From Brachynemurus nebulosus (lineage: Eukaryota > Arthropoda > Insecta > Neuroptera > Myrmeleontidae): DNA of 64,000 nt. Shown in pieces: positions 37,066 to 49,869 of the stretch. The position numbers and the translations under genes were made by a program. The notes beneath the pieces are model-generated. The model made no database searches. It worked only from the letters and a program-made list of their open reading frames with translations, and was not told where the DNA came from. Each line of letters starts with the position of its first letter. The stretch's first letter is position 1. Location of the stretch: positions 71,812,963 to 71,876,962 of the forward strand of contig JAPWDM010000003.1 in NCBI GenBank assembly GCA_035578155.1, written 5' to 3'.

Positions 37066-37910
37066 CTGTGGTCACAAGCCAAAGTATCTTAAAAGTCTAT
37101 TTAAGTAAGAAAACAGATTTCTATTGATTATTACACACTGTTCATTAGAACATTACGTAATAATACAGCCATTCTTTTGAAAGGTACCCCTTGCAGTCAA
37201 AATGGTGCATTCTAGTTCGCTCCCGCGGTCAGATTTTAATCTTATCCTGAAAAAGGGTCGTAGGTTAGTTCACTCCCGACGTGTTACCTACTGACAGGTA
37301 AAATTAATTACCTAAAAATATTCAAACTCATACATATACAGCCATTCTTTTCTTACGTACGTGACATTTTCATGCCGTTTACACGCCTTCTTAAAATAAA
37401 AAAATAGAAGTCATTTTTTTCTTATAAATTTTCAGTACTAAGCAGATAGACAAATGTGTAAACAATATTTGTACTGAATATAAAATACATAACATTATTA
37501 GTTTTAATGTTAGCTGTGTTACGTACGTGACAAGAAAGTGCCGGTTTTGTCACGTCCGTAACACAAACTTTATTAGCTCTAGCATTAAAACTAATAATGT
37601 TATGTACTTTATATTCAGTACAAATATTGTTTATACATTTGTCTATCTGCTTAGTATTGAAAATTTATAAGAAAAAAATAACTTATTTTTTTTTTCTTAT
37701 AAGAAGGCGTGTAAACGGCATGAAAATGTCACGTACGTAACAAAAGAATGGCTGAATATCAAGCTGACTTACGTTTTACTCAAATAGGAAAAAATTTACA
37801 GCAGAAAAATAGTAGTTCAAGTTATTTTTTATAGCCCCTATCAAACGTAAAAACTCGGCTTCTGAAAAATAAAAATTTTAGACCTAAGATACTTTGGCTT
37901 GTGGCCACAG
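37066..37910. mobile_element. Nested foldback element
   Basis: Outer inverted ends CTGTGGTCACAAGCCAAAG and its inverted copy enclose an inner near-perfect palindrome at 37339-37754 with about 200-base arms that start CAGCCATTCTTTT and contain TTACGTACGTGAC. There is no coding frame. Confidence 0.8.
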
Positions 37911-38134
37911 TTATAGTGAGTGGTATTTGAATTATTTTTATACGTTGAAAAATTTTGTAGGCCGATGATCTTGTAGATAAAAAAATGATGAGTGGCGTTT
38001 GTATTGAACAAAAGTCTGAAAAACGGACCGTAAAATCGTATTATTATTGTTTGAAGAAATTTCTGGCTATTTTGACAACAAAATTGAAAATTTCGTAATT
38101 AAATTACTCAAATTTCATCAACAGATCTATAGAG

Positions 38135-38478
<344 letters not shown>

Positions 38479-38906
38479 TATTTCAGTTTTGCAGTGATTA
38501 ATTTCAACAAATGTTCCCTTTTGTCAAGTTTGGTACGGAACACAAAAAAGAAAAAAATTGATGACGTCACCAGTGTACCAAATTTAAAAAAACTCAATCG
38601 TAATTTTTATTTAATTACAATTTTTATTTAAAATTTACAAATTTACAAGCAAATTTCTAAATTAAACAGATCTAATTCATTTCATTTTTGTAGTCGCTAA
38701 TTAAAAAAAAATGAACTTGATGACGTCATCACGTATGTACCATATATTTTAAAACTCTAAAAAATCATAATTTTATTGTTAGACATACGAAGTTTGAAGC
38801 CACTCGACAGGTTTTCCACATCGATTATTATGTTTTATTTTTGACACAAAATCAAAATTGTAAACATACCAGAAGAATCACAAGTAGAATATAAGTCACC
38901 TAAGCC

Positions 38907-39075
38907 AGTGGTCCGCGAACCCCATTTACATTTAAAAATTTCGAAGCCCGCCAAATGTGTCAAAATGTGTAGAATTGTGTAGAAAATGGATATACGTGAT
39001 CTGAAAACTAATTATTTCTGCGATCCCCCAAATAAATTTCGTGACTGGCGGGTCACGAGCTCCATTTTGAGAATT
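38907..39075. mobile_element. Possible hAT-derived fragment
   Basis: CAGTGGTCCGCGAACC resembles common hAT terminal repeats. Text such as CTGGCGGGTCACGAGC follows, but I see no clean opposite end or TSD. Confidence 0.3.
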
Positions 39076-39099
39076 TTTGGCGAAAACTGTGTGTTCTAG

Positions 39100-42000
39100 T
39101 GCTAAAAATGACATAAATTTTGAAATGAACAAAAAAGTTATTATTTTATTTAATAAAAACTCTACTTGAAAAGTAATCCCTAAAAATGAGTGAAGAGTGC
39201 ATTTAGCTTCTAAGTTGTACTTTAGATTTGAAAAAGTAATTTATGTTAACAGATAAAATAATATGAATAAGCAACAAATCTGAAATTCATCATTTGAAAA
39301 TTATCTTTTTGTAGGAATAAGTCCATATAAATGTATATTCATTCTATGGACAGTAGGTTATTCCATCAAAAGCAAGTTTTAGGAAATTCACTAGATTACA
39401 CCGGATATTGCAGCAAGAGGTTTTACATTATAAAGGAAATTTTACCTCTGACACAATATTGTGGTCAATATATTATATGTATGTTTTAGCAGTAGCCAGA
39501 AAACAAGAGAAAATTAATTTTCAAACAAACAACACACTCAAGTAATGAAAACGAGATAATTTATTGTTTAATTTCAAATCATTTGTAACGTCCAAAGTTA
39601 AAAAAGAAACAGAAATTTCAAAAAAAAAAAAATTATTGCACTTAATTGTGTTGTTTTTTTTAACATTCAGTGAACCGTACAAAATTAAATTATCACCTGT
39701 TCCATTTTAATTTATCGTACCAAGTTATTTTATTTATTTCTTTTACTCTCTGTTATCATAAACATTCGGCGCCATTTGTCATTTTCACATTTTATAACAA
39801 TTTTCATAAATTCCTAAAAAAATGAAGGGAAAAAAAAAACAGTGGAAAAAAAAGAGAAACTGAATTTGTTCTATCTCACTCGTTTCATATACTAATTTAT
39901 TATTTTTCATGATTTTTTTGAAAAATAATACCAATGATGTCTATTCAGTTACTTTTAGATTGAACTGACGTTTGGTGTTTCACGAGTGCTTAATGGTAAT
40001 TTCAGTCGAACCACTTTTATATAGTCCGTATCTAAACTAATTCAGTATTTTTCAGTTCAAATTTCAATAATACATTTCTATTACAATCACTTAACGAGAT
40101 AAATTGTGATTTTTTTAATCATTCTGCTCCGGTAGTTACTTATTTTGATAAATTAGAAGCGACTTCTAGAAAGAATGGTCTTAATAAGTCAGCAATTTTC
40201 TGAATTTGAAAATTTTATCGATTATATCTGTATAGGTACAACTTCTGCTAAACGAGACTTCTTGACTATGAAATTTAAGATCAACCATGACTGGATTAAT
40301 ACTCAATAGCTTGGAAGTCATTACTATAAAAAGAAAAGACAGCTATAACTTAATGTAAATTAAATGCAAACAAAAGTTTGTCATACGTAGTAATGTTTCA
40401 CAAGCACTCGATAATATTTGAAATTGAAAAATTATAACTTAATGTGTAACTAAAACTATGATTCTGTATTCGTTTCTCAGAAATGTAGAAGACTTTAGTG
40501 TGACGTTTTCAAAAAATTGGAAAAATTTTTTTTTGCTTGTTTCAATAGTCTATACCTTTAAAAATAACATACTAAAATTTCAAGTGCATATCTCAAATAG
40601 TTTTTAAGTTACAGCCATCCGAAGAGTGGATTCTGATTTTCATTGTTAACTTGGAGGTATTGAGAAATGTATGAAGGTTGATAGTTCGGCAGTTTCTGGA
40701 CGTGGCTGCCAGTCACATGTTGTGGAGAAGCTAGACCCTGGCACATTTAAACGACGCATCTAGTTTTACTATGACCGTTATAGTGAGTACATCGTAAATA
40801 ATTTTAGTAAAAATTCTCAGTGATTAAAACTAAAAGGTAAAATTACGAAAAACTACATTTTTCAAAATTGCTGCAGTTATAACTGGAAGAGAAATCATTC
40901 GATTGATTTGATTCTTATTGCAGCTTCTTTTATATATATTTCTTCGTACCATGAACCTCCAGTTTTCCTATCGAATAAAAAATGTAATTTTCGCAAGCCA
41001 AAACCATCAAATTTTCGCGCAAAATTTGAAACTTTTTTTTAAAAACTCCGCCATTTTGTTAAATTTCAACTTTCTTTTCGATTGAGTTTCACGGCAGGGA
41101 CCATACCTTCTAGTTTAATAGGCTTTTTGGTTTTTTTGATTTCAGGCAGTGTGAAGGCCGCTATCATTGCAGCAGTGGGGGAACTTTTTTTTTGGAACCT
41201 TGGGAAATCTCGAATAACTCACTGAATTTTTAATTTTATGGTCCAAAAATTTTATCATGAATTCACTATAATATCAACGAATATATCCTGAAAATATTAA
41301 AACATTCCATATAGTAGTTTTCTTTAAAAAAATTCCCAACAATCACCTTTTTTTCAGGCGGTTACACTAGTGGTCCCCCTTAATTATAGGCTGAAATGAA
41401 AAGAAATTTTAAGCCCAAATGTTGCAACCATAAAAAGAAATAAAATTTTCGGGTAAAGGGTTATTAAATAATTTTGGGACGACTAGACGCCAGGGGCCTC
41501 CACTGTTAATAATTAATCTATGCAGATACGGTGGCGATGCTGGGAAAATAATCAATTTCAGTAACGTAATATCAATTTTAAATGAACAGAAGTAGTTATA
41601 GGTATTATACATACACGTACATCAATAAGCTCATGAAAGAAAAATGTAAGGCATTTGGGATTCTTCGAAAAAAAGTGTAGGTAGCAAAGTTTATCATTAA
41701 AATACTTACGTAATATAAAATATTTCTTAACAAATAAATTTCCATCAGTGAAAATTAAAAAGAAAGCTTCCGTATTTCTTTCTGTCTGTAAAAGAATGCG
41801 TACCTATACCATATGAAAGAACTCATAGAAAAAAATATAATCTTACTGATAAGTAGAAAATAAACTATATACGAAAAGGATAAAAATTTTTCGATTACAA
41901 AACTTTACGAGGTCTTTTATTTTCCAAATGGTATTACAAAAAGGACCTTTTTTTCTCGAGCCATACGCGTATTTTTATTTAATCTTATACATACAGTACC

Positions 42001-42690
42001 CGATCATATTTATAGGGACTACCACGAAATTTTTAGAAATGTGTTCGTTCAATATGAATACAAAAAGTTTGAAAATCCCATGGTGTATCTAACAATATGG
42101 CCGTGGACTGTACATATTTTATTTTTGAAACAAAAACAGGAAAAAACGTCTTTAGATAATAGCACTTGGAATTTATTGGAAACTTTTTTCACTCAAGTCA
42201 CCCAGTATTTTTATTTTTTTTCTTTTCTTTCCATATCCTCGCTTCAAAAGATTCTTATTTGAGTTATACGTGGAATTAAATGATTTCTGATGAAACATCT
42301 TTAAGAAAATATGATAGATAGTTTGATTTGGTGAAATTTTGTATGTCTTTAAAATATATTTGAGAAAGTTTTTACATAGATACTACCCGATCAACAGTAA
42401 AGTTTTACATGAAATTTAATAATTTTCTCCGAAAATTTTAACTTTAGCGACACATTTCATATCTAATTAGAAAATCTAACAAGAAAATAACCACTCATTT
42501 TCAAACGAAGGGTTGCAAATTAACATTGTAAATTACATATGGTTGAAAGAACTTATGTATATAACTTGAACTAATAAAACTCGGTCTTATTTTGTGTATG
42601 ATTTTAATATGTATATATCTTGTATGTACATACTTACAAATATGTATGTGAAGATGATATGCACAAGAGCTAGGAGTAAGAATGAATATC
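39100..42690. other. No supported gene
   Basis: AT-rich sequence with short chance frames. If the glypican extends to the right, this is intron. Confidence 0.45.
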
Positions 42691-43326
42691 TTCTGCTGCT
42701 ATAGCCAGGGCTGGGAACTATTTAAAATGATTTCATTTTAAATATGTATTTAAAATACAAAATGACATTTTGCATTTTCTATTTTAAATACGTTCGGTCA
42801 AACCATTTTCCATTTTGTATTTAAAATGGAAATTTGAATCCAATTTATATTTAAAATGAAAATGCATGTGTATACAATATTAATTATAGAACTTAAATTG
42901 AACGATTTCAAGTCTAACAAATTCTAAACTAAATGTAAATGGATTAAATTGACTCAAATTTTTTAAAAGTTTTATTTAACTTGCTATGTTAGTATGTTAG
43001 TTTAGATCAAATCTTGGAATCAAAATTTAGACAGGTTCTAATTGAGCTAGAGGTTTCAAATTTTGCATAGTTTCTAACCTTGATGACAATGCAATATTGT
43101 ATAATTAGTTTTTCCCTAAATTGCCCCAAACCAAAATTGTTGATTTTTAGTCCTATGCAACTTTTTGACATTTCGAATTGTCAAATATTGTCCATTGATT
43201 TTATATTGCAATTTTTTGTTTCCATAGTTATGTCTGATTAGGGTAAATTAACCGATTAAAATATAGGTAAAAAAATCACTTCTTTATTTTTTTTTTAAAT
43301 TAATTGTAATCAGACTAAAGAGTAGA

Positions 43327-44088
43327 AAATAAAATAAAGTAAAAAAAATGTTTTTTAAGAAAAAGCTTTTATTTAAAAATGGGCTAAAAAAATGAAATAA
43401 CTACTGAGTGAAGTTTGAAGCAATATGCAACATAATTTATAAAAGCTTGAGGCGTTTAATCAAGTTTGGTAATTACTGAAAAGTAAAATAGCTACACTTA
43501 TATCCAAAACATAAATAATTAATGATAACGCCTCAAGCTTTTATAAATTATGTTGCATATTGCTTCAAACTTCACTCAGTAGTTATTTAACTCTTTGCAC
43601 TCAAGCAAAAAAAAAGTGAGTTGTAAATAGGCTGGTAAGACATGTAGCACATAACAACGACTGACGTTCTTTTTTTGACGGATTCTTTTGACGTTCTAAC
43701 CTTGTTTCCCCAAAGTTGAATACTAAATGCGCTAAATACGTCCTCAATGCTGTTTTTATTAATTTTTAATTTTAAAAAGATAATTCAATGTGATTTTGTA
43801 TTATTTTATTTACAATTTTTCTAATAAATAAATGTGTTTGCAGTTATTAAATAAAATATTCATGTAATGTGAAGTATGAGCAGTCATTACAGTTCAACAT
43901 TCAGTGTGTCATGTGGTACATGTCTTATGATCCAACAGACAAAACACCTTTAAATATGGTAGAGTTAATGGACAAACCACCTTGTCATGTTGTACATGTC
44001 TTATAAGCGCAAAGGGTTAATTTTTTTTAGCCCCTTTTTAAATAAAAGCTTTTTCTTAAAAAATATTTTTTTTACTTTATTTTATTAT
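43327..44088. mobile_element. Foldback element nested in the hAT element
   Basis: Arms 43327-43450 and 43529-44088 are inverted repeats (AATAAAGTAAAAAAAATG, GAAAAAGCTTTTATTTAAAA, CTACTGAGTGAAG). The right arm is interrupted by 43591-44016. Confidence 0.8.
43591..44016. mobile_element. piggyBac-like MITE nested in the foldback arm
   Basis: Ends CTCTTTGCACTCAAG and, inverted, CCCTTTGCGCTTATAAG are flanked by TTAA at 43587-43590 and 44017-44020. Both features are typical of piggyBac elements. Removing it restores the foldback arm. Confidence 0.85.
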
Positions 44089-44974
44089 AACTCGAGTTGC
44101 AATGTCCCTTGAGTTAAATTTGTTACTAGATTGCAGTTCTCTTAAGTCAAACTTTTCTGACTCAAGTTGTGTACTACTACTTTTAAGACAAGTAGATAAG
44201 AAATGTACTTCGAGTAGATGATTTTCATAATTTTATTTAGAAGTTGCAGTCGTAGCGTAGTCATGGTTTGAATATGTTAAGGCCGAATTAAATTTTACAA
44301 TATTTTTAACAATATTTGAAGAGTTAAGTTTCGTTTTCATATCATGCAAATTTTACAAAATTTTCTCAAAAGACTGCCTTTATGTAATTTCAGCATGTTT
44401 GAACTTTTGTTTTTAAATTAATATAAATAATGATAAAAAATTTATAGTAGTTATACAAATAAAGTAAAAAAAGCATTTTGCATTTTATACTCCATTTTAA
44501 ATAACTATTTGCCATTTTCAATTTTAAATATGTTCAGCAAAACCATTTTCCATTTTGTATTTTAAATGCATTTTTGGAAACTATTTTCTATTTTCAATGG
44601 TTTCTATGAACTATTTTTCCCAGCCCTGGCTATAGCAGGGTGATAGCAAGGTGCGCGACGCGAGACCGTAAGCCGCAAGCCGCCATACCAAGTCAAATGT
44701 TGTTGGCAACAAAGTCGCTGTTGTTGCATGCTGTTAACTCGTTATTATGCAACAAGATATGTATTTACATATCAAACATTTATTATCAGTACCCATAGTT
44801 GAATCGTAATAATGTATGTAAATCTTGTGTTATTTTATTGTATGTACACTGACATTCCTTTATGTATTGTAAGCCAAGATCGCTCGCTGCTGCATCTCCT
44901 ACACAGACTGTACTCTTTTCAGTACAGAATTGGCGCGAAAAAGATGTTTGGGGTGATCCAAGAGTACTCTGGAT

Positions 44975-45825
44975 TAGAGATGTCGATTTTAAATCGATTA
45001 ATCGAAGATCGATTAATCGAAGCTTAAAAAATCGATTTTTTTTCGATTTTTTTCATTTGAATCGATTCATGAATCGATTATTAAAAGTAAGAGATCGACA
45101 ACCGATTTTTTTGAAAAATAATTTCATTTTTATTTTAATTCTACAAAAAAACATGTATTAAAAGGAAACACCAAAAAAAATTTTGTTAGTTGTTACTTTT
45201 TACCCGTTGTGATAACAATGGGTAAAACTCCCCATGTGGCTATACTCGTATGTATAACTATATACGCATTATCTTTCCTAATTAGTTGGATACAGTAGTA
45301 TCCAATGTGCCAATAGCCAATATGTATACCCTATAACCATATAACATATATTTACCTACCATATGTACTATGTGTACTACTATGAAGACCATGAATGCAA
45401 AAAGAAAGGCAGACCACCCATGTTCCAAGTGATGCATCTTCTACAAAAGGACTTTTACATATTTAGAAAAGTTTTTTTGTCAGTTTGTTTGAAATTTTTA
45501 AATAAACTTGGTTCATTCCGTGATATTCGTTCTATATATTCAGTTGCATCACTCCAATTTTTTCCTACTTTCACCAATCCACGTTAGCTCATCGTCTTTC
45601 CAAGTATAATATAAAACGTTTTTACATAGTCTACCTTCCATGTACTATCAATTAAATTCCTTAACAAACTATCAGTTAATTTTTTTTAAACTTTTCAAAA
45701 TTTCGATTTTTTAGATCGATCTTACAGAATTTTTTTTAGTCGATTTTTTTTTTGGATCGATTTTTTTAATTTCGATTTAAATCGATCCAAAAATCGATCT
45801 TTTTTTTGGAGAATCGACATCTCTA
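44975..45825. mobile_element. hAT-like element with ATCGATT arrays
   Basis: Ends TAGAGATGTCGATT and AATCGACATCTCTA are inverted. The TSD CTCTGGAT lies at 44967-44974 and 45826-45833. Both subterminal zones are packed with AATCGATT motifs. A minus-strand frame near 45420-45585 may be a transposase remnant, but I cannot place it. Confidence 0.88.
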
Positions 45826-46011
45826 CTCTGGATATCATTTCAGGAATCAAATCAACTCCAATTGTGTCTTTTTAATACGAGAATCGAAACAAGAATGCAA
45901 ATTTGGAACTTGGTAGGTGCCACGAAATTTCTAGCTATAGAAACAATCGGTTAGAAGCAAGTCGTTGCACAAATCGTGGTTCATACAATAAATTATTTTG
46001 ATGTAAGAGCC

Positions 46012-46250
46012 GGCGTTTTCAAAATTTTCATAGTTGCATGCATACGCAATATAACTATCAGTCACCTACGCAACTGAAGTCAACAAAAAGATACTAACTG
46101 GCGTAGCACAATCAGAGGCAATCGTGGTGTACTGTGGTTATATCTTATCTATGATTTTCGGTCTTACCGAATACAATAACTAACGGTCGAATTGAAAACA
46201 TACATATGACATGCGTTAAAGCATGCAACGATATAAATTTTGAAAACGCC
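46012..46250. mobile_element. Short MITE
   Basis: GGCGTTTTCAAAATTTTCAT at the left is inverted at the right (ATTTTGAAAACGCC), with inner GCATGC blocks. About 239 bases. Confidence 0.6.
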
Positions 46251-46259
46251 CAGCATGTG

Positions 46260-49200
46260 TGGGTAGGCAACTTAGAAAATTTTGAAAAATTTGTAAGATG
46301 AAAAACTAATGGTTCAGCTGTTAAAAGTTAAAATAGTAAAATTGTTTACAATAACTGATGGCGTTAAAATTTTTTAATCCTGATAATTTTTATTTTATTT
46401 TTTTGAGCGGTCTTTTTAATGAATAGAGCTAGTGGTGAGCAACAATGTCTAAGCGTTTTTCCCGGAAAATGTATTCGTAAGTATTCGTAAATTCATGCTT
46501 CAATTCCCTTTCCCTTTGACATTTTGATACGATGCCCTTTTTTCCATTATTTTACCCCCTAAAATTAACCCACGAAATTACACTGGGTCACTACTATACT
46601 CTATCTCTCTAATAAATTTTAAATGTGGCAAAGAAAAATTTTGTGAGGGAAAGACTTTGAGTAACATTAGTGATTAATGTCTTCGCAAAAGTTGAATTCG
46701 TTGACAAATGTTGAATTTTGGTCAAAAAATCCATATCGATTTATAAATTTGTTTCTACTTCTTTGGGATAAGACAAACGCTTACAACATATCTATGTATC
46801 TCTTAGGAAATTTACTATAATGCGAGTCGACTGTACCACTTTCCAAACCGAAAAAAAGCACTAAAAATTATAATACTTGCAAAATCTGACTGATTATGTC
46901 ATATAAATTTGCGTTTTTGATAAGATATCAAAATGACCATCAACAATTTTTGAACCAGATTATCTTGACGGGGCATGTCAGTTAATTTACAAAAATGGCA
47001 ATTCTTACAATTATACATAGTTATGCAATTGAAATCAGTAACAGAATGGTCACGATTTGGTTAACAACTTTTATGTAGTCCATAAAATATAAACAATAAT
47101 TTTTTTTTATATAGTTGCTTACGTATTGTTTATCAATTTTGGTGAAATTTTAATTAACGATTGTTTATAATTTTGGATCAAAACTGGACCGACCGGATCC
47201 ACTTTTACATGTCACATGTTTGTTAAAAAAAAACAACTGATAAATAGATATCTTTTTACGGAAGATTTTCAATACAAGAAATATTATGCAAATGTGATGG
47301 ACATAAATTCAATTGCCCTAAATGAACCAGACACAATGAACAATCGTTAAAACTAAATTTGCCAAATTAATTCGAATTACTGCAAATAAAATGTTCATAA
47401 AAACAACGAATTCATATATATTGAATTAATTGATTAATTTACGACTGGTTGCCAATTAGTTTAATTTTCGAAAATGAAATTGCTACCAAAATTAATTTAT
47501 CAAAATGACACTTAATAAGCAAAATGGCATTGGTGATTTATGGGCAAATTTAAAATAAAAAGCCATAAATAGTTTACATCTTGGAACGAATAAATTTGTC
47601 TCTAATGCTTTCTTTACACGAGCTTAGTATATTAATCATCAGGTATCGGATTTCTTTCGGATCAGACAGTTTCGTCTTTAGCATAATATGCAGGTATACA
47701 TATTGCACTCAAGGTGACTAAAAGTTCAAAATATTTTCATAAAAACAACGTACACAAGTTACCTACACACACATACATATATGTATCAAAATATTATTTA
47801 TACGTACTTTATGTAAATAATTTACTGTTGAGAGGTTTACTTTGTGAAATTTCATTTTAAATATTAAAAATATTTAAAGTTTCAATTACTTTGTCAATTT
47901 CACTAGAATTGAGTAGAATTTACTAAACGCGTTTTCAATCTCGCGACCATCATCAGAGTAATTGAAGAAATGTATGTGGGAGTGTAATAAATACTCTTAA
48001 AAATGAATTTGGGAAAAACCCGTCATTATACTATTTCATATGAAATAGGCTGTACAATAACGTACCTGAAAGACGATGTCGCTAAATGTTAGTAAATTCT
48101 ACTCAATTCTAGTGAAATTGACAAAGTAATTGAAACTTTAAATATTTTTAATACTTTATGTAAACATCCTTTTTTTCTTTTATTTATTACCTGCACAATT
48201 GAAAAGTGCCACTGTAATTTTAATTGACTATCAAAAGTATTTTTGTTTATATTATGTATGTGATTTATGTGACATGTCATTTAAATTAAATAAATTCATC
48301 TTTTTTTATTGTTTTCAATTTTGAGAGATAGAAGTATAGTTGCTTGTTAAAAATTTGTTTTTCAGTAATAAAAAATCTTAGTAAATACGTACGTCTTAGC
48401 TATTATAGTGGACCGTCTAAATATTCAACAACTTTTCAATATATTTTACAAAAATTTTTTCCGATTTTTTAAATTTTCTTACTTTCGTCGAATAAAAATG
48501 CTGTTAGTATTCTAAATGGTGAAAAATGTAATTTTTGACCAATTATATTCATTCAAATGTGCATAATTTAATGTAATTTAGTTGCAAAATTTTATTGAAA
48601 TAAGTACGGTCCTGACCTGTCCGAAGAAACCCGGTACCTATTAATCATTTTCATTATTAATCTCTACTTGCACTTGTTACTAAGAAGCGGCAAGTAAAAT
48701 TATTTCATGTTAGAGGCGTAAGTATGGTATATATAATAATTTTGGTTTCGTATCTATTTGTCCGTTTACGTATCCGAAAATCCTATATAACTTCGAAACT
48801 ACTCGAGCGTTTTTGACGAAATTTTTAGAAATTGTATAGTTTGGTTCCTACCGATTAGTATTTTGAGCCCGTGTAAACAAGGCACAAGAAACGTAGATGA
48901 AATTTTACTGATAAGTTAAAAATATGAATGTTTCGACATTTGCAAGTTGTGCAATTCATTTTTTGTCAAAGGCGATGCTACTCTTGTCACGATATGGTGA
49001 CTTTGATTCAGTTATCAATTGGCCAAATTGGTCATAATAACGCAACCGATTACGACTTGATTGTTTAAAATGTCTTTATGATTGTATGTGCGTAATAAAA
49101 ATTGAAAAAAATGATGAGATAGGGTAAAGGCGAACAATTTTTTGAGGTTATTAACTTTTATAAACAATTATTTTATTGTTTTACATATAGTATGTAATAA

Positions 49201-49370
49201 ATGTTCAGAACAGTGTTTGGGAGTTGTTGTTTTAATTAAGACCAATTAAATTATCAACAGTTGCAGAAAATTTTTATATACAAATTATCCATTTTAATTA
49301 ATGTCTCCATAACATTTTGCCAGTTTACACTACCTGATAAAAAGTGAGGGTACCAAGTTTTATTTTGAAG
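46260..49370. other. No supported gene
   Basis: AT-rich sequence. The only structure I see is the inverted repeat at 47805-48164. Confidence 0.45.
47805..48164. repeat. Inverted repeat flanked by 13-base direct repeats
   Basis: Arms of about 70 bases (AAATATTTAAAGTTTCAATT, TCACTAGAATTGAGTAG) face each other. TACTTTATGTAAA is present at 47805-47817 and 48152-48164. Confidence 0.65.
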
Positions 49371-49384
49371 AAGAAATTGACGGG

Positions 49385-49859
49385 TAGTGATGAGCAAATG
49401 CAAGACCAAGACCAAGACTTGGCAGTCTTGGTCTTGGTCTTGTTCTTGCATTAAGAATCTTGGTCTTGGTCTTGCTAGAGCAGTTTGAGTCTTGGTCTTG
49501 GTCTTGCAAAATGCAGTCTTGCTCTTGGTCTTGGTCTTGCAAAATGCCGTCTTGCTCTTGGTCTTGGTATTGCTAAAAAATCTTGCACATTCTTACATTT
49601 TTTTATTACCGAATTTTTTCCTTCTAAAATCAAAATTGTCTCTCTTTACGGTATTAATTATACTTTCAAACTATTTAAATAGTTTAGCAAGAGTCTTGGT
49701 TTTGTCTTGGTCTTGCTCGCTTGAGTCTTGGTACTGGTCTTGCAGCCATACTTATAGTCTTGGTCTTGCTCTTGGTATACATAGTCTTGGTCTTGGTCTT
49801 GCATTTTTTGCAAGACCAAGACAAGACTGCAAGACCAAGACTAATTTTGCTCATCACTA
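49385..49859. mobile_element. hAT-like element filled with a CTTGGT array
   Basis: Ends TAGTGATGAGCAAA and TTTTGCTCATCACTA are inverted. The TSD TTGACGGG lies at 49377-49384 and 49860-49867. Most of the body is tandem CTTGGT units, often as CTTGGTCTTGGTCTTGC, with both arms oriented so that the ends pair. Gln-Asp-rich or Leu-Val-rich open frames here are translations of the array. Confidence 0.9.
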
Positions 49860-49869
49860 TTGACGGGAC

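Larger units (their letters stand above)
42706..44628. mobile_element. hAT-like element, outer shell of a triple nest
   Basis: Ends CAGGGCTGGGAA and TTCCCAGCCCTG are inverted. The TSD GCTATAGC lies at 42698-42705 and 44629-44636. Subterminal regions repeat CATTTTGTATTTAAAATG. There is no transposase frame. Confidence 0.9.

Noticed and set aside
49254..49863. Gln-Asp and Leu-Gly repeat proteins
   Set aside because: These are translations of the CTTGGT array in a transposon.
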